DNA of 64,000 nt from Kitagawia praeruptora (Eukaryota > Streptophyta > Magnoliopsida > Apiales > Apiaceae): NCBI GenBank assembly GCA_037693485.1, contig CM075346.1, positions 102,468,501 to 102,532,500 on the forward strand, given 5' to 3'. The position numbers were made by a program, and so were the translations under genes. Of the stretch, positions 31,827 through 44,295 are shown one piece after another (the stretch's first letter is position 1; each line of letters begins with the position of its first letter). The notes below the pieces were generated by a model. It did no database searches. It was not told the origin of the DNA and saw only the letters and a list, made by a program, of their open reading frames with translations.

Positions 31827-33615
31827 CTCGCTCTGTGTTCCACGAGGTTCTTAACATGTGGCTCTGTGTTCCACGAGGTTCTTAACATGTGGGTTCGGCA
31901 CGGAGACCAAGAATAGTTGATGTAATATTTTTAAAATAAATGAAATAGTGGGTGTAATAGTGATTTTATTGTTAAAATAAGTGAAGTAGTGGGTATAATA
32001 GTGTAAAGTGTTGAAAAAGTGGAGTGAAGTAGTGGATGTAATATGGGCAAAAGGTCACTTTCCCTACTGTACTATTGTGAAATTTCCGTTTAACCTACTG
32101 TACTATCAAAGACATCACTGTACTTTCCTTTTTTTCCATTTAACCCATCGCCGTCAATTAAAAATTCTTTCCGTTTGTTTGACTGTTAAATTGATGACTG
32201 GGATGCACTGTCAGCCTGCCACGTACACGCCACATCAGCACAGCCCTAATTTTTTTTTTATAAAAACTTTAAAAAAATCAAAAAAGCTTTTAAAAAAATC
32301 ATAAAAATTCATAAAAAATTTTAAAAAATCGTAAAAAAAGTATAAAATTTATAATTTTAAAAAAATCTTAAAAAAATTAAAAAATTATAAATTCAATTTA
32401 ACAGCAATTTATTGGATCTTTAAAATGGTTATTAGAAGTGTGAAATTTTCCGTTTCAAAAAAAAGTGTGAAATTTCTAAATTTCCCTTATCATCTTAATC
32501 CCTAAATTGATGATTTCTTCCCCCAAAAATTCCTTGCCCAGCTCTGTTCAACATTTCTCTAGAAGCTTCTCGCGCTCTCTCTATCTCTTCAATCTTTCTC
32601 TTGCTAAATCTCTCTCCCACACTCATTCTTCTCTCCCGAACTCTCTCTTCCCTCTTCTTCTAAACAAAGATGTGTGTATATGTGTGTTACAAGTGTGTGT
32701 TTATATGCAATGTGCGTGCGTGTGTATCATTGTGGGTGTTTAGTTGCTAGGTGTGGGTTCGAAACTTGTGTCGAGAGTTGGGGGTTGAATTCAATCCATT
32801 GCTGGGACTGAATACAGCGGTTGTGTGTGTTATACGAGGTGTGTGTTGAGCGATAATGGGTGTGTACGTGTATGTATGGCAGCGTGTGGTGATGGGTGTG
32901 TTGTGTCCGCGGTGAAGGAGGAGTTTGTTGATGGTGGAGGTAGGCTGCTGGATGGTGGGTTGATTGTAATGTGGGTCGGCTGAGGTGGGCGGTGGTGTTT
33001 CAGGCGGAATGAAGAGGATGAGTGGAGGTTGTGGTGAGAGAGAGGTGGGTCTGTCGGCGTTAGGAAATGGGTGGAGTTGGTGGATGGTGATGTGGGTTAG
33101 TGGGCGGAGAAGGAATGGGGGGTTGGAATGCTGTGGTGGCGAGGTGGAGGTGATTGGAGGAGATGGGAGGCGAATGGAGTTGTAGACGGTGACGGTAGGA
33201 AATGGTGGTGAAAGGAGAGGGCAGTGGTAGATGGTGATGGGTGAGTTTGAATTAAAGGGGATAAAAGAGACGAGAGATTGAGCTTTTGGGGTTTAATTTG
33301 GGTTTTTTTGTTGCTGATGTGTCATCTACGTGGAGTGGTGACTCAGCAACCAAGTCAGCCTTCCGTTAGTCAAATGGACGACATACATTTTAAACAAACG
33401 GCGATGGGGAAAAAAGAAAAAAAGGAAAGTACAGTGATGTCTTCGATAGTACAGTAGGCTAAACGAAAATTTCTCAATAGTACAGTAGGGAAAGTGACCT
33501 TTTGCCCGATGTAATAGTGTATTTTATTATTAAAAGTTACCATTTTTAGTAATGTAAAGAATTTGTGGAACATCCCAAAAAGGAAATTGTAAAAAAATAG
33601 ATGGGACAGAGGGAG
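31827..33615. mobile_element. Stowaway-like MITE split by a MULE
   Basis: Outer ends CTCGCTCTGTGTTCC (31827) and GGGACAGAGGGAG (33615) are inverted and flanked by TA (31825-31826, 33616-33617). The left arm (to 32043) and right arm (33508-33615) together make a MITE of about 320 bp of the same family as 41692-42007. A 32-bp piece is tandemly doubled at about 31830-31893. Confidence 0.75.
32044..33507. mobile_element. Non-autonomous MULE with 9-bp target duplication GATGTAATA
   Basis: Flanked by GATGTAATA at 32035-32043 and 33508-33516. The inverted ends start GGGCAAAAGGTCACTTTCCC and are nearly identical for about 100 bp, then diverge but stay alignable to about 180 bp (CACATCAGCA near both inner ends). 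9-bp duplications and long TIRs define Mutator-like elements. No transposase. The interior (about 32500-33290) has gene-like composition: a CT-rich leader-like stretch (32560-32660) followed by a G-rich, GTG/GGTGG-rich part (32880-33240). This suggests a captured host 5' region (Pack-MULE), with no recognisable protein. Confidence 0.85.
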
Positions 33616-34514
33616 TATATCATTAATTGGAGATAGCCTTTATTCATTATTAGCTAAACTCTTATGTGTTGTGTTGATTTTGTATAAATTTATTTATTTT
33701 CGATATTTAAACATAGAAAATTTATCTACAATTTTAAATGAAAATTCAAAATTTTATTCATAAATTATACTTCCTCATTCTCTTATTTCTTTATAAATGA
33801 GTTGCATACTTAGGTTAAAAAAGCATAAATTTCTTTATCATACTTAGGTAAAATAATAGAAAAAGTAAGAAGAATGAGTAAAGTGAGTATTTTTCAGTAA
33901 CGAGTGTATTTACTTTTTATATTTATAAAATTTTATTATTTTAAGTATTTTGTAAAATATAAAAAATTGGAAATGACATCCAAAAAAGGTATAAAAAATT
34001 GAGAGGGATATGAAAGTATTCATGATAAAAAATTACATCATAATAACTAAATAAATTACACTTAAATTTTATTAGATATGATTCACACAATCTTGTAACT
34101 TATAATTTGACGATAATTCATTTTTTACAATTTAAATAAAACTTAAAATTTTATTCATATATTATAGCTAAAAAATAATGTCATAAAATAAATCTTCTTA
34201 CGAGAACATTCTCACATAATAGTTTTATTTTGAATATATGATGATTATTACCCAGTATTATAATCGATAAATTAACTTATGATAATTAGGGAAAAAATGA
34301 TAAAAATATAATATATTTTATGGTTAAATAATTAGAATACTCATTTTTTTGATTATTTTTACGAATTAAATAATTACTTTAGGATTGGATATTTCAAAAA
34401 TATTATATTCTTATTTTTCTGAGAAAATATATATATTCATAAAAATGTAAATTAAAAAACTTTAACTGAAATATCCTGGAATGAGTATATGGATAAAATA
34501 CGAAAACGTATCTA
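33616..34514. other. AT-rich intergenic sequence
   Basis: No gene, no clear repeat ends. Confidence 0.4.
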
Positions 34515-37500
34515 TCTATTCTATTATATTAAAGCCGAAACATTAAAAGTTTGGTTGGTTGGTACCTATTGAATTTATCTAATTACCCTTACTCAATTAC
34601 AGATCTATTAACTAATCAATTTTCTTTTTCAGGTTACGCATATTATCTTTTCTATTTTCAAGAACTAAATAATTTCCTTTTCCAAGTAAAATACAATATC
34701 TTTTATATTTTATCTAACTAAAATTTCTCATCTAACTAAAATTTCTCATTTATTAATCAATTTCCTTTTTAAGTTTAAACATATAACCTTTTCTATTTTT
34801 CAATAAATAAATAATTTCCTTTTTCATTTAAAATAAAATATTTTGCACATTTTATCTAACTAAAATTTCTCCTTTTTAAAAACACTACGAGCAATTTTGT
34901 TTAAAAAAATAACTTAATTATATATAATCGCTATTAACTAATCAATTACCTTTTTCAGTCAAAACACGTTACCTTTTCTATTTTCTCTAACTAAAATCTC
35001 TCTTTTTCCAATTATATTATGGATGGTTACCTTTTTCAGCAAAACACATTACCTTTTTTCTTTCTTCTTACTAAAACCTCCATTTTTCTAATTATATTAC
35101 AGGCGTTTCTATTTAATAAAAAGAAAATATTATAATACTAATAATTAACCAATTACCATTTCAGCTAAAAAATAACATAATTATATATAATTATTATGAA
35201 CTAATCAATTACCTTTTTCAATCAAAACACGTTACCTTTTCTCTTTTCTCTAACTAAAATCTCTCTTTTTCCAATTATATCATGGACGGTTACCTTTTTT
35301 CAGCAAAACACGTTACCTTTTTTCTTTCTTCTTACTAAAACCTCCATTTTTCTAATTATATTACAGGCGTTTCTATTTAATACAAATAAAATAATAATAT
35401 TATAATACTAATAATTAATCGATTACCTTTTCAGCTAAAATATATCATCTTTTCTATTTTTCCTAATTACATTCCCTTTTTTCCTAGAAATGTAACGGGT
35501 AGCGTTAATTTCTCATTTTCTAAAAACTATGAACAATTTTATTTCGTAAAATAACATAATTAAATTATAATTACTATAAAATAATCAATTACTTTTTTCA
35601 CATAAATCATGCACGTTACCTTTCTATTTTCTCTAACTAATTTTTTTTAATTATATCACGGACGGTTCTATTTAATAAAATAAACTTATAAACTTATAAT
35701 ATTTTTAATTAACCGATTACCTTTTTCAGCTAAAACATATCATATTTTCTATATTTTCTAACTAAAATCGACAATATTATTTTCTCATTTTCTAAAAACA
35801 TTACGAGCAATTGTATTTAATAAAATAACGTAATTCAATTATAATTACTATAAACTAATCAATTACCTTTTTCACCTAGAACATATAATCTTTTTAATTT
35901 TCACTAACTAAATTCTCTATTTTTCTAATCATACCACGGACATTCTATTTAATAAACTGAAGTAATAATTTTATAATTACTAATAATTAATTTTTTTTTG
36001 CGAAAGCGAAAACTCGTTTCATTGATTGAAAAGTTAGGAAATACATCCCAAAGATAATAAAAGCTTATTATCTAACCGAAAGGTATGCTTAACCAATCCA
36101 TGGATCGTACGACCCATAAGAAAGAGATTCCTCCGGAAGTTTAGATAATAAAAAAACCTTTATATCCACCAAACTAGGCCTCGTTAAAAAATCCCACATG
36201 AGCAAAACCCTTTGGGAAAAAACTCAAGCGGGGAAAAAGAGTGCCCAACTAAAATAAGAGTACATCATTTTACATCATGCCTAACTAAATAAAAGGCTTG
36301 ACTCTTCTTGATTCTTCTGCTATAGCAATCCCATTCCTGACTTCAACTATCTCCTTTTCCGTCCATGAAAATCTGAAAGGTCACCAAAACCAGATACAAA
36401 TCAAAAAAACTAAGTTAATACAGGGACATAAGTTTTAGCAAAAACAAAAAGTATATAATATTATATTATTTAATAATAAAATATATATACTGAGATAAGA
36501 TATTAATAAAAACTAAGTATATATATAATCTAACCAAAGGGGATCCCTTTGGTTAGACCTCTATTAAACATATAAAGTAAAATTTTGTAAATTTAGAGAA
36601 GAGTCATTATTATTATATATAGATGAAAATAATAAAATAATTAAAATTGAATAAATTGTAATACTTTTTTGAAAATAAAAATTTATAAATAAGATAGATT
36701 TAAAATCCAGCCAAATATAAAATAAAAACTACGATATATTAAAAAGATAATGTACAAAATATAAAAATTCGTCAAACGGACGACCGAAAATATTCGTCAA
36801 ACGGACGACCGAAAAAAATTCGTCAAACGGACGACCGATAACAAGTCAATCAAAAAAAACAAACCCGATATGGTCCAAAAAGCCATCAAATACGGCACTC
36901 TCTGAAGGCACAAAAATAGACAACTAAATTGGCACAACCATATAAAATGACATAATCCATATAAAAGTAAATTAATTAAATTAGAGCCCATTAAACCCCT
37001 AATTAAACACAATCAACCATCAACCAATTATTGGTCGCTAATTAGCTGATTTAAAGGCAAAAAATTGGCAATTTAAAACACAATAAAAGCCACCAATTAA
37101 AACAATATCAATCATCAAATAATTATATAACTCAAAAACTTCCACTAAAAATGCAGTTACCAAATTTTAAGATATAACTTATAACTACAATTAAAAACTA
37201 TTTAAAAATAATAATAGCAATTAAATATCATCGTTATTGATCATTAATAGCAATAAATATTTCAAAAATTAGAACCCTTAAAATATGCACCAAATTGATA
37301 CAACTATTTGACCCCTCTATCTTAAAATAATAGCTTTACTCCAAAATACTGAAGCATGTCGTATAATATAAGAAAACAATGAACATATCGAGTGAACATG
37401 CGTGCACACAATATTCATGAACTGATAAACCACATTTACGAAACAGATTAGCAATGAAACCAAGGCAAAAATAAAAATTAACAATCATAAAAACTCAACT

Positions 37501-38619
37501 CCAATACAATTCAATTCATGCAACACTGTAAAAACACAAATCACTTACTATTGAAATTCTCAAAATTCGATTACCCCCAAAATCAAAACTAAACAAGTCA
37601 TGGACCTCATTTCTAAATCAACTATTGATCAAACTAGATACAGACTTTAAAATTATATGATCCTGAAAGTGAATCTGATCATAATTAATCCGAAAAGTGA
37701 TTCCACAAATTGATCAAATTAGACATAACTCAAAAAGACAAGATCATATATTAATAAACAATCTCTTTAATAGCAATCATACAACTCATCCACACAAAAT
37801 TAAAAAATGCAAAAGTGTAATCCCGCATGTATAAATATATATGTGTTGATATGTGTGTGTGTGTGTTGTGAGGAGGGATGTAGGGGAGGGGGAGAGGGAA
37901 AGAGAGATATTACTAGGATTAAAAGTATAGTGTACCAGATAATGTAAGGAAGAGGAAAGGGATCGGAAAATAAGGAAGAGGAAAGGGACCGGAAAATTGG
38001 AGACCAAATTAGTAGTACCTTGATGACGATCAAATGAAAATAACCTTTACCATTCATAGGAGAGAAAGCGAAAAACTTCATGCTCCTTCGAAGTCGAATG
38101 AAGACACACACTTGTATATTCACACCTGCCCGGTTCAGTGAACCATCGCCGGCAGCACATATACTTGTATTTGATTACAAACTATACACTAAATCTTTTC
38201 TATAAATAAAAGAATAGCATATCACCTGCAACGAGCTGACGATCAAGTTGCTCGACCATACACAATATCCCACAAAACTCATGTCTCCCACTCTCACGGA
38301 AACCCCAATTGAGCCGGGAGAAGAATTCGCAGCAAACCTAGCCCCAAACAAAACAAAGATCCTTTTTTCCTTTTTTCTTTGTTTACTAATAATTAATTGA
38401 TTATTCTTTTTAACTAAAACCTATCATCTTTTATAAATTTTCTAACTAAATCCCTGCTTTTCTAGAAATATCACGAATAACATTTATATAATTATTATCA
38501 AATCATCTCATATAAAAAAGTAAGCCTCCAAAATTAATGTTTTAAAAAGATTAATTTTAATTAATGAAATTTTTATATAATATTAAAAAAATCCGTGCAT
38601 CGCACGGATTTTAGGCTAG
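34515..38619 (+). mobile_element. Helitron, about 4.1 kb including a nested retroposon
   Basis: The left end TCTATTCTATTATATTAAAG follows an A. The right end has the hairpin CCGTGCATCGCACGG and finishes with CTAG (38616-38619) before T, the standard plant Helitron 3' end. No Rep/helicase. The non-retroposon part (about 1.7 kb) is made of degenerate units of the type CTAACTAAAATCTCTC, AATTATATCACGGACGG, TTCTATTTAATAAAAT and AACCGATTACCTTTTTCAGC, repeated every 250-300 bp; the neighbour at 38620-40726 is the same kind. Confidence 0.8.
35993..38382 (-). mobile_element. 2.39-kb retroposon with 16-bp target duplication and poly(A)
   Basis: TTACTAATAATTAATT stands at 35977-35992 and again at 38383-38398. 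On the minus strand the element ends in CGAGTTTTCGCTTTCGC plus A-run (complement of 35993-36010), so it was inserted by target-primed reverse transcription. Its 3' part reads CACTCTTTTTCCCCGC and TTTTTTAACGAGGCC, a sequence type common in 3' ends of plant retroelements. Its 5' part (complement of about 38060-38350) looks transcribed and gene-like (short open stretch 38123-37800 with possible splice donors). No RT is present, so it depended on a LINE in trans. Three 21-bp TTCGTCAAACGGACGACCGA repeats lie at about 36770-36838. Confidence 0.75.
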
Positions 38620-39948
38620 TACTAGTACATAAAAGCTAAAACATTAAAAGTTTGGTTGGTCGATATCTGTTGATTTTACTTATTTACCCTTATTTAATTA
38701 CATTACAGATAAAATATTTTTTTTCTATTTTATTTAACTAAAATTTTTGCTTTACTAATCAATTTCCTTTTTCAGGTTAAACATGTTACCTTTTCTTTTC
38801 TTTTTAATAACTAAGCAGTTTCCTTTTTCAGGTAAAATATAATATCTTTTATATTTTATCTAACTAAAAAGCATATTATAATTACTATTAACTAATTAAT
38901 TAATTTTTTCATTCAAATTATCTTTTCTCTAACTAAAATATTTATTTTTTCAATTATATCACGGGTTACCTTTTAAAAATCTTCTTTTATATTTTATTTA
39001 ACTAAATTTTTTACTTTACTAATCAATCTCCTTTTTCATGTTAAACATGTTACCTTTTTTTTAATAACTAAGCAGTTTCCTATTCCAGGTAAAATATAAT
39101 ATCTTTTATATTTTATCTAATTAAAATTACTGTTAACTAATAAATTAATTGTTTATTTTTTTCTATTTTCTCTAAATAAAATATTTTTTCCCAATTATAT
39201 CACGGGTTACCTTTTTCAGCCAAAACAAGTAACTTTTTTTTATTTTCTCTAACTAAAACCCCTCTTTTTCAAACTATATCACAAGCGATTCTATTTAATA
39301 AAAATAAAATCATAATATTATAATGCTATTAATTAACCGATTAACTTTTCAGCTAAAAACGTATCATCTTTTTTATTTTTTCTAATTAAATTCTTTTTTT
39401 AAGAAATATCATGGGTAACATTAATTTCTAATTTTCTAAAAATACTACCAGATTTTTTTTTTAGTAAAATAACAATTAAATTATAATTATTATAAACTAA
39501 TCAATTACCTTTTTCACCTAAAGTACGCACCTTTTAATTTTCACGTTATCTTTTTCTAATTTTTCAAATTAAAATCTCTCTTTTTCCAATTATATCACAG
39601 ACGGTTCTATTTAATAAAATTAAATACTAATATTATAATACTAATATTAACTGATTATCCTTTTTAGCTAAAATCTATCATCTTTTTCCTATATTATCTA
39701 ACTAAAATTCCTCTTTATAAATATCACGGGCAACATTAATTTCTCCTTTTCTAAAAACATTATGAGCAATTTTATTTTGTAAAATAACATAATTAAATTA
39801 TAACTACTATAAACTAATCAATTACCTTTTTTACCTAGAACATATTACCTTTTAAATTTTCTCTAACTAAATCCTCTCTTTTTTCAATTATATCAAGGGC
39901 ATTCTATTTAATAAAACAAAATAATAATGTTATAATTACTAATAAATA

Positions 39949-40241
39949 CTCCCTCCGTCCCTCCCAATTCTTAACATTTGGGTTGGACACGGAGATTAAG
40001 AAAGGAGAAAAAAGTAAGTAGGGAGAGAAAGAAAGTGGGTGGAAATTGCGTAAAATTGTGGGTCCTATCAATATTTAAGTAATAGATTAGAAAGATGGAG
40101 GAAAGTAGTGGGAAGTGGTGGGCCCTTTTTATTTATTTAAAGGTTAAAATTTTACTATTTTTGGAAAGTTTGGAAATGTAAAGAATTGAGAAGGACATCC
40201 CAAAATAGAAAATATAAAGAATTGGGAGGGACGGAGGGAGC
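39949..40241. mobile_element. Stowaway-like MITE
   Basis: Inverted ends CTCCCTCCGTCCCTCCCAAT and its complement, TA on both sides (39947-39948, 40242-40243), about 290 bp, no ORF. Confidence 0.85.
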
Positions 40242-40243
40242 TA

Positions 40244-40518
40244 ATGGGCTTTTATAAAAGTAATATCATGTGTATTCAAGAAACCAAGATAGATTGTTGG
40301 AGTGATAGAATTAGTAGCAAAGTTTGGGATGAAGACCTATATAGCTGGATTGGGCAAGAATCTATAGGACAATCTGGAGGCCTAGTGTCAATTTGGGACC
40401 GATCAATCTTCAAATGCATTAGCTTTGCTCAGGATCATAGTTGGATTTGGACCGTCTTAGAATCACTGCAAGATAAAAGAAGAATAAACATTATCAATGT
40501 TTATGCTCCACAAAAACT
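40244..40518 (+). pseudogene. LINE endonuclease-domain fragment
   Basis: An open reading of about 90 residues matches the apurinic endonuclease of plant L1-type LINEs: CIQETK (catalytic Glu), GQSGGLVSIWD and IINVYAP. Both sides are abruptly cut: the left directly at the MITE border, the right at about 40518, where Helitron repeat sequence resumes. No RT follows, so it is a captured or deleted fragment. Confidence 0.8.
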
Positions 40519-40726
40519 TATTACCTTTTCAACTAAAACCTATTACATTTTCTATATTTTTTAACTAAAATCATACCCTTTCTAAAAATATCACGGATAA
40601 CATTTATATAATTATGATCATCAACTCATTTAAATATTTAAGCCTCCAAAATTCGTATTTAAAAAATTAATAAAAAATTTAATATAATATTAAAAAATTC
40701 CGCGTATCGCACGGGTTTTAAGCTAG

Positions 40727-41691
40727 TTTTAATTAAGCCCATTTCTTGAGAACGTATCTCGAAAACGTATCTCGTGACAACTATTGTCCTCAAAAACATA
40801 TATCGATCTTATTCAGAAAAATAGTATTTGGTTGCTAATTTTATTTTTCATATGTAATATATTCAGATTATCAAATTAAAAATTATACTCCCTTCGTTCC
40901 TATTTATCTGTTTTGTTTAAATTTTTGCGGTTAAATTGATCAAATTTTAACTGAAATTTTCATATAATATATAATTGAAAACAATTATAAAAATTATATC
41001 ATTAGAAATTATATGTAATCTATTTTAATATGTATTTTTTAGTTTTTAAAAAATAATGAAAGAATATAAATAAAAGAGGATACGCGGCTCTTAGGTGGCG
41101 TTCTAAGATCTTCAAATTTTCTAGAATTTTAGGATTTTAAATACTTATAATTATAAAAATATCTTTTAACATATTACAAGTAGAATAGGTGTTCGAATTT
41201 ATAGAGGAGAAAATTTCGAATTTATAGAAAATACATATAATTATATATTCTATTGAAAGTAGAATATGTATTTATAAAAAGATTGATCACTAGTGATAAC
41301 CCTGATCATATAGTTCTTGTTTCCTTTTTCTTTCTTTTAGGTGGATAGAATTTTATATACGTTTGATACCTTTTTTATTATTATACAAAATTATTGAACA
41401 TGAAAGTTTTTGGATGTACGGTCAAATCGAATCAAAGATCAAAGTGAACTATGATCATGGTAAATATATATCTTTCTATTAATTTATAAGTGTTGTTTTT
41501 ATTTTTTTGACAAATGAGTGTTAATTCTTTTGGTTTAACATGAACTTTCATTGTTATCGTATTGATCATCTTGCGTACTACATGTTTTCATACCTTTTGC
41601 ACAGGTGTTACGTGAAATTAGGTTCGGTCATTACAGGAATCTATGTAGAACACAAGGTAAATCTTTTTGTAGTAATTAATGGAATATTTTA
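40727..41691. other. Intergenic, containing the left arm of a larger inverted pair
   Basis: 40888-41000 is the inverted partner of 45330-45423. A short exon-like stretch (about 41605-41656, after CACAG and before GTAAAT) is seen but not supported as a gene. Confidence 0.35.
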
Positions 41692-42007
41692 CTCCCTCCG
41701 TCCATTTCATTTCTTTACACTTTCCTTTTTGGGCCGTCCATTCCATTTCTTTACATTACCCAAAATAGTAACTTTTAACAATAAAATACTTTATTACATC
41801 CACTACTTCACTCCACTTTTTCAACACTTTACACTATTATACCCACTACTACACTTATTTTAACAAAAAAAATCACTATTACACCCACTACTTCATTTAT
41901 TTTAACAATATTACACCCACTATCCTTAAATAATTTATTCATTCTATCATGTTGCCTTGGTATCCGTGCAAAGTCAAAATGTAAAGAAACCAAATGGACA
42001 GAGGGAG
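41692..42007. mobile_element. Stowaway-like MITE
   Basis: TIRs CTCCCTCCGTCCATTTCATT / complement of AAATGGACAGAGGGAG, TA on both sides. Its middle (CACCCACTACTTCA, TTTTAACAATAAAAT) is shared, inverted, with the MITE split at 31827-33615. Confidence 0.85.
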
Positions 42008-42279
42008 TAATAGATATGTTGGTCATCATTCTACTGAAAATCATCTTATTCGGAGAATGAGAGAGAATTACTAATTTTTGATTCTATGGTAGTATCAAAA
42101 TTTTAATTTTTAGTTCAAAAAAAAAAAATCAATTTTTTTTGGTTTCATAGTAGAAAAGACCAATTTTCTGATTTTGTGACAATTGTTGACGTGTCATTAT
42201 TGATGTCACTACCACGTCATCACTAAATAACATTTTAATGCGAGAACTCTAAATAAATACAAGAGTATCTATAATATAA

Positions 42280-43045
42280 AGAAAAAATAAGTTGTTTTTT
42301 TATTTTTTAAAACTTCATAAATTTTAGAAAGCTTGGAGAAAATAAAAATTGAAATTCGCTCTATTTTTAGGTCTTGATTTTAAGGAAAAAAAGTTGTATA
42401 AGATAAGTTTTATCAATAATATGTAATGAAGTTGAAATTTCGATCTCAAAGGAGAACGGCTCGAAACGTGTTTAACGGGAAGACGGCTTACTAGAAAAGA
42501 TTGTATGAGCTATTAGAATTTGATATTGACGTTATAAATTTTATCATTTTTAGGATTTGATTTTTTTAGATAAATATTGTTATACAAGTAATATACGTAA
42601 AAGTTAGGGTTTTGATCTTAACGAGAGAGCTGTATCGAAAATAAAAGATGTATTTTCATCTTTTAAAATTCCATAAATATCAGAAAGTTTAAAGGATGTA
42701 CAAATTGAAATTTACTCTCTTTTAAGGTTTTAAATTTTTTTAAAAAAATTATTTTATCAAATAAGTATCATCAATAATAAGTAATGAAGTTAGAATTTCG
42801 ATTCCAAATAAGAACGGTTCGAAACATGTTTTAACGTGAAGACGACTCACTAGAAAAGATTGTATTAACTATTAGAATTTGATATTGATGTCATAATTTT
42901 TTATTTTATTTTTAGGGTTCGATTTTTATGGATAAAAATTATAATATATGTTAAAGTTGAGATTTCGATTTTAATAAGAGAGTGACTCAATCGAAAGAAT
43001 CGTGTTTAACAAGAAATCACTTCATTAGAAAAGATTATATAATTA
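42280..43045 (+). repeat. Degenerate tandem repeat, period about 360 bp
   Basis: The block GAACGGCTCGAAACGTGTTT ... ACTAGAAAAGATTGTAT ... TTTGATATTGACGTTATAA at about 42453-42560 recurs at about 42811-42920, and a third partial copy starts at about 42980. No coding. Confidence 0.65.
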
Positions 43046-43064
43046 TTCAAATTTAATTAATACC

Positions 43065-44295
43065 TTATATATAATAAGCATAAGGGAGATCTTATCCAAA
43101 TTTTTGGTCGTCGTCTGGTCGTCGTCACTGTACTATCAAAATCATATGATCCGCTGGGTTAAAAATAGACGATCAAGATTAGATCACATTAAAAAGAAAA
43201 TTATAATCTAAAAAGGAATCAAAATTAGATCGCATTAAAAATAAAATTATAATCTAAAAAGGATATAATTAGAAAATGTTGCATTTGAAGTGAATTTTAA
43301 AAAGAAAAATTATATTCTAAAAAGGATATAATTAGAAAGGGTTGTATTAAAATTGAATTTTTAAAAGAAAATTATAATCTGAAAAGGATATAATTAAAAA
43401 AGGTTAAATTAGAATTATATTTTATTTATTTTTTATTAGTATATAAAAAAAATCATATCTACTATTCTTTGGGTTTTATCTTGAGATCTAGAAATTAGAT
43501 TTGGATGATTTTACAATCCACGCGAAACTCATAAAATTATTTTTAATTTAGTAATGATATAATAATTATTATTCAAATGGAAAAACTAAGAATCTCAAGA
43601 GAAAATATGATTACGAGTTTTTACATTAATCCTATTTAACGTGAAATTCCTACATTGATAATGCTATTCAATGTAGAAAACTTAATTATATATGATTTAA
43701 ATCATTGACATATATATTTTCGTATTACAATATAAATACACTTTTTAGTTTATAACATATTAAAATTTAAATATTTTTTATGCTAGATCCAACGTTATTC
43801 ATCTATTTATTTTAAGATATTTGTCGTATAGAGGTCCAGACTACCGATTATCAAAGTTTTGGACAAAATCCCTCTTACACTAATTATTAAAATTGTATTT
43901 AGTTGTTAGTAGAACCATCTTCAAATAATTATAAGGGTATTTTGATAATCAAAACGAATTATAAGTAGAATTCATAAATCAAGTAAAATTTTCGGCGTAA
44001 AAAATCGTCAATTTTTTCTCTTTTTTCCTTCTACGTAGATTTAATTAGAAAAAATTTATTAAACCATCACCAAATTAAAGATTATTTGTTAATTTCACGT
44101 GGGCCGTAATTGTCCAAATTAAATTTTAAGAATTCACGATAGAGTACAAATATTAAATCGAGCGTGTAAAACTTATATATATCAATTTTTATTAAAAATT
44201 TGTTATGTAAATTAATAACTTATAAAATTAAAATATATATAATGTAATTAAAGATATTAAAAAAGGAGTCGTGCGTTGCACGTGTTATAAGCTAT
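43065..44295 (+). mobile_element. Non-autonomous Helitron
   Basis: It starts near TTATATATAATAAGCATAAG and ends with the hairpin TCGTGCGTTGCACG, then GTTATAAGCTAT. The last bases deviate from CTAG by one. The next Helitron follows directly and is closely related. Internal units AAAAGGATATAATTAGAAAA repeat four times at 43200-43400. Confidence 0.65.

Larger units (their letters stand above)
38620..40726 (+). mobile_element. Helitron, about 2.1 kb with a nested MITE and LINE fragment
   Basis: It abuts the previous Helitron. Its start repeats that one's beginning (CTAAAACATTAAAAGTTTGG near 38636). It ends with the hairpin CCGCGTATCGCACGGG and CTAG (40723-40726) before T. It carries the same internal repeat units as its neighbour. 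The exact left end is eroded. No Rep/helicase. Confidence 0.7.

Noticed and set aside
32985..33185. Gly/Trp/Arg-rich ORF inside the MULE
   Set aside because: Composition-driven reading of a G-rich stretch, no domain.
41339..41660. Possible exon flanked by TTTTAG/CACAG and GTAAAT
   Set aside because: Too short, no neighbouring exons and no recognisable protein.
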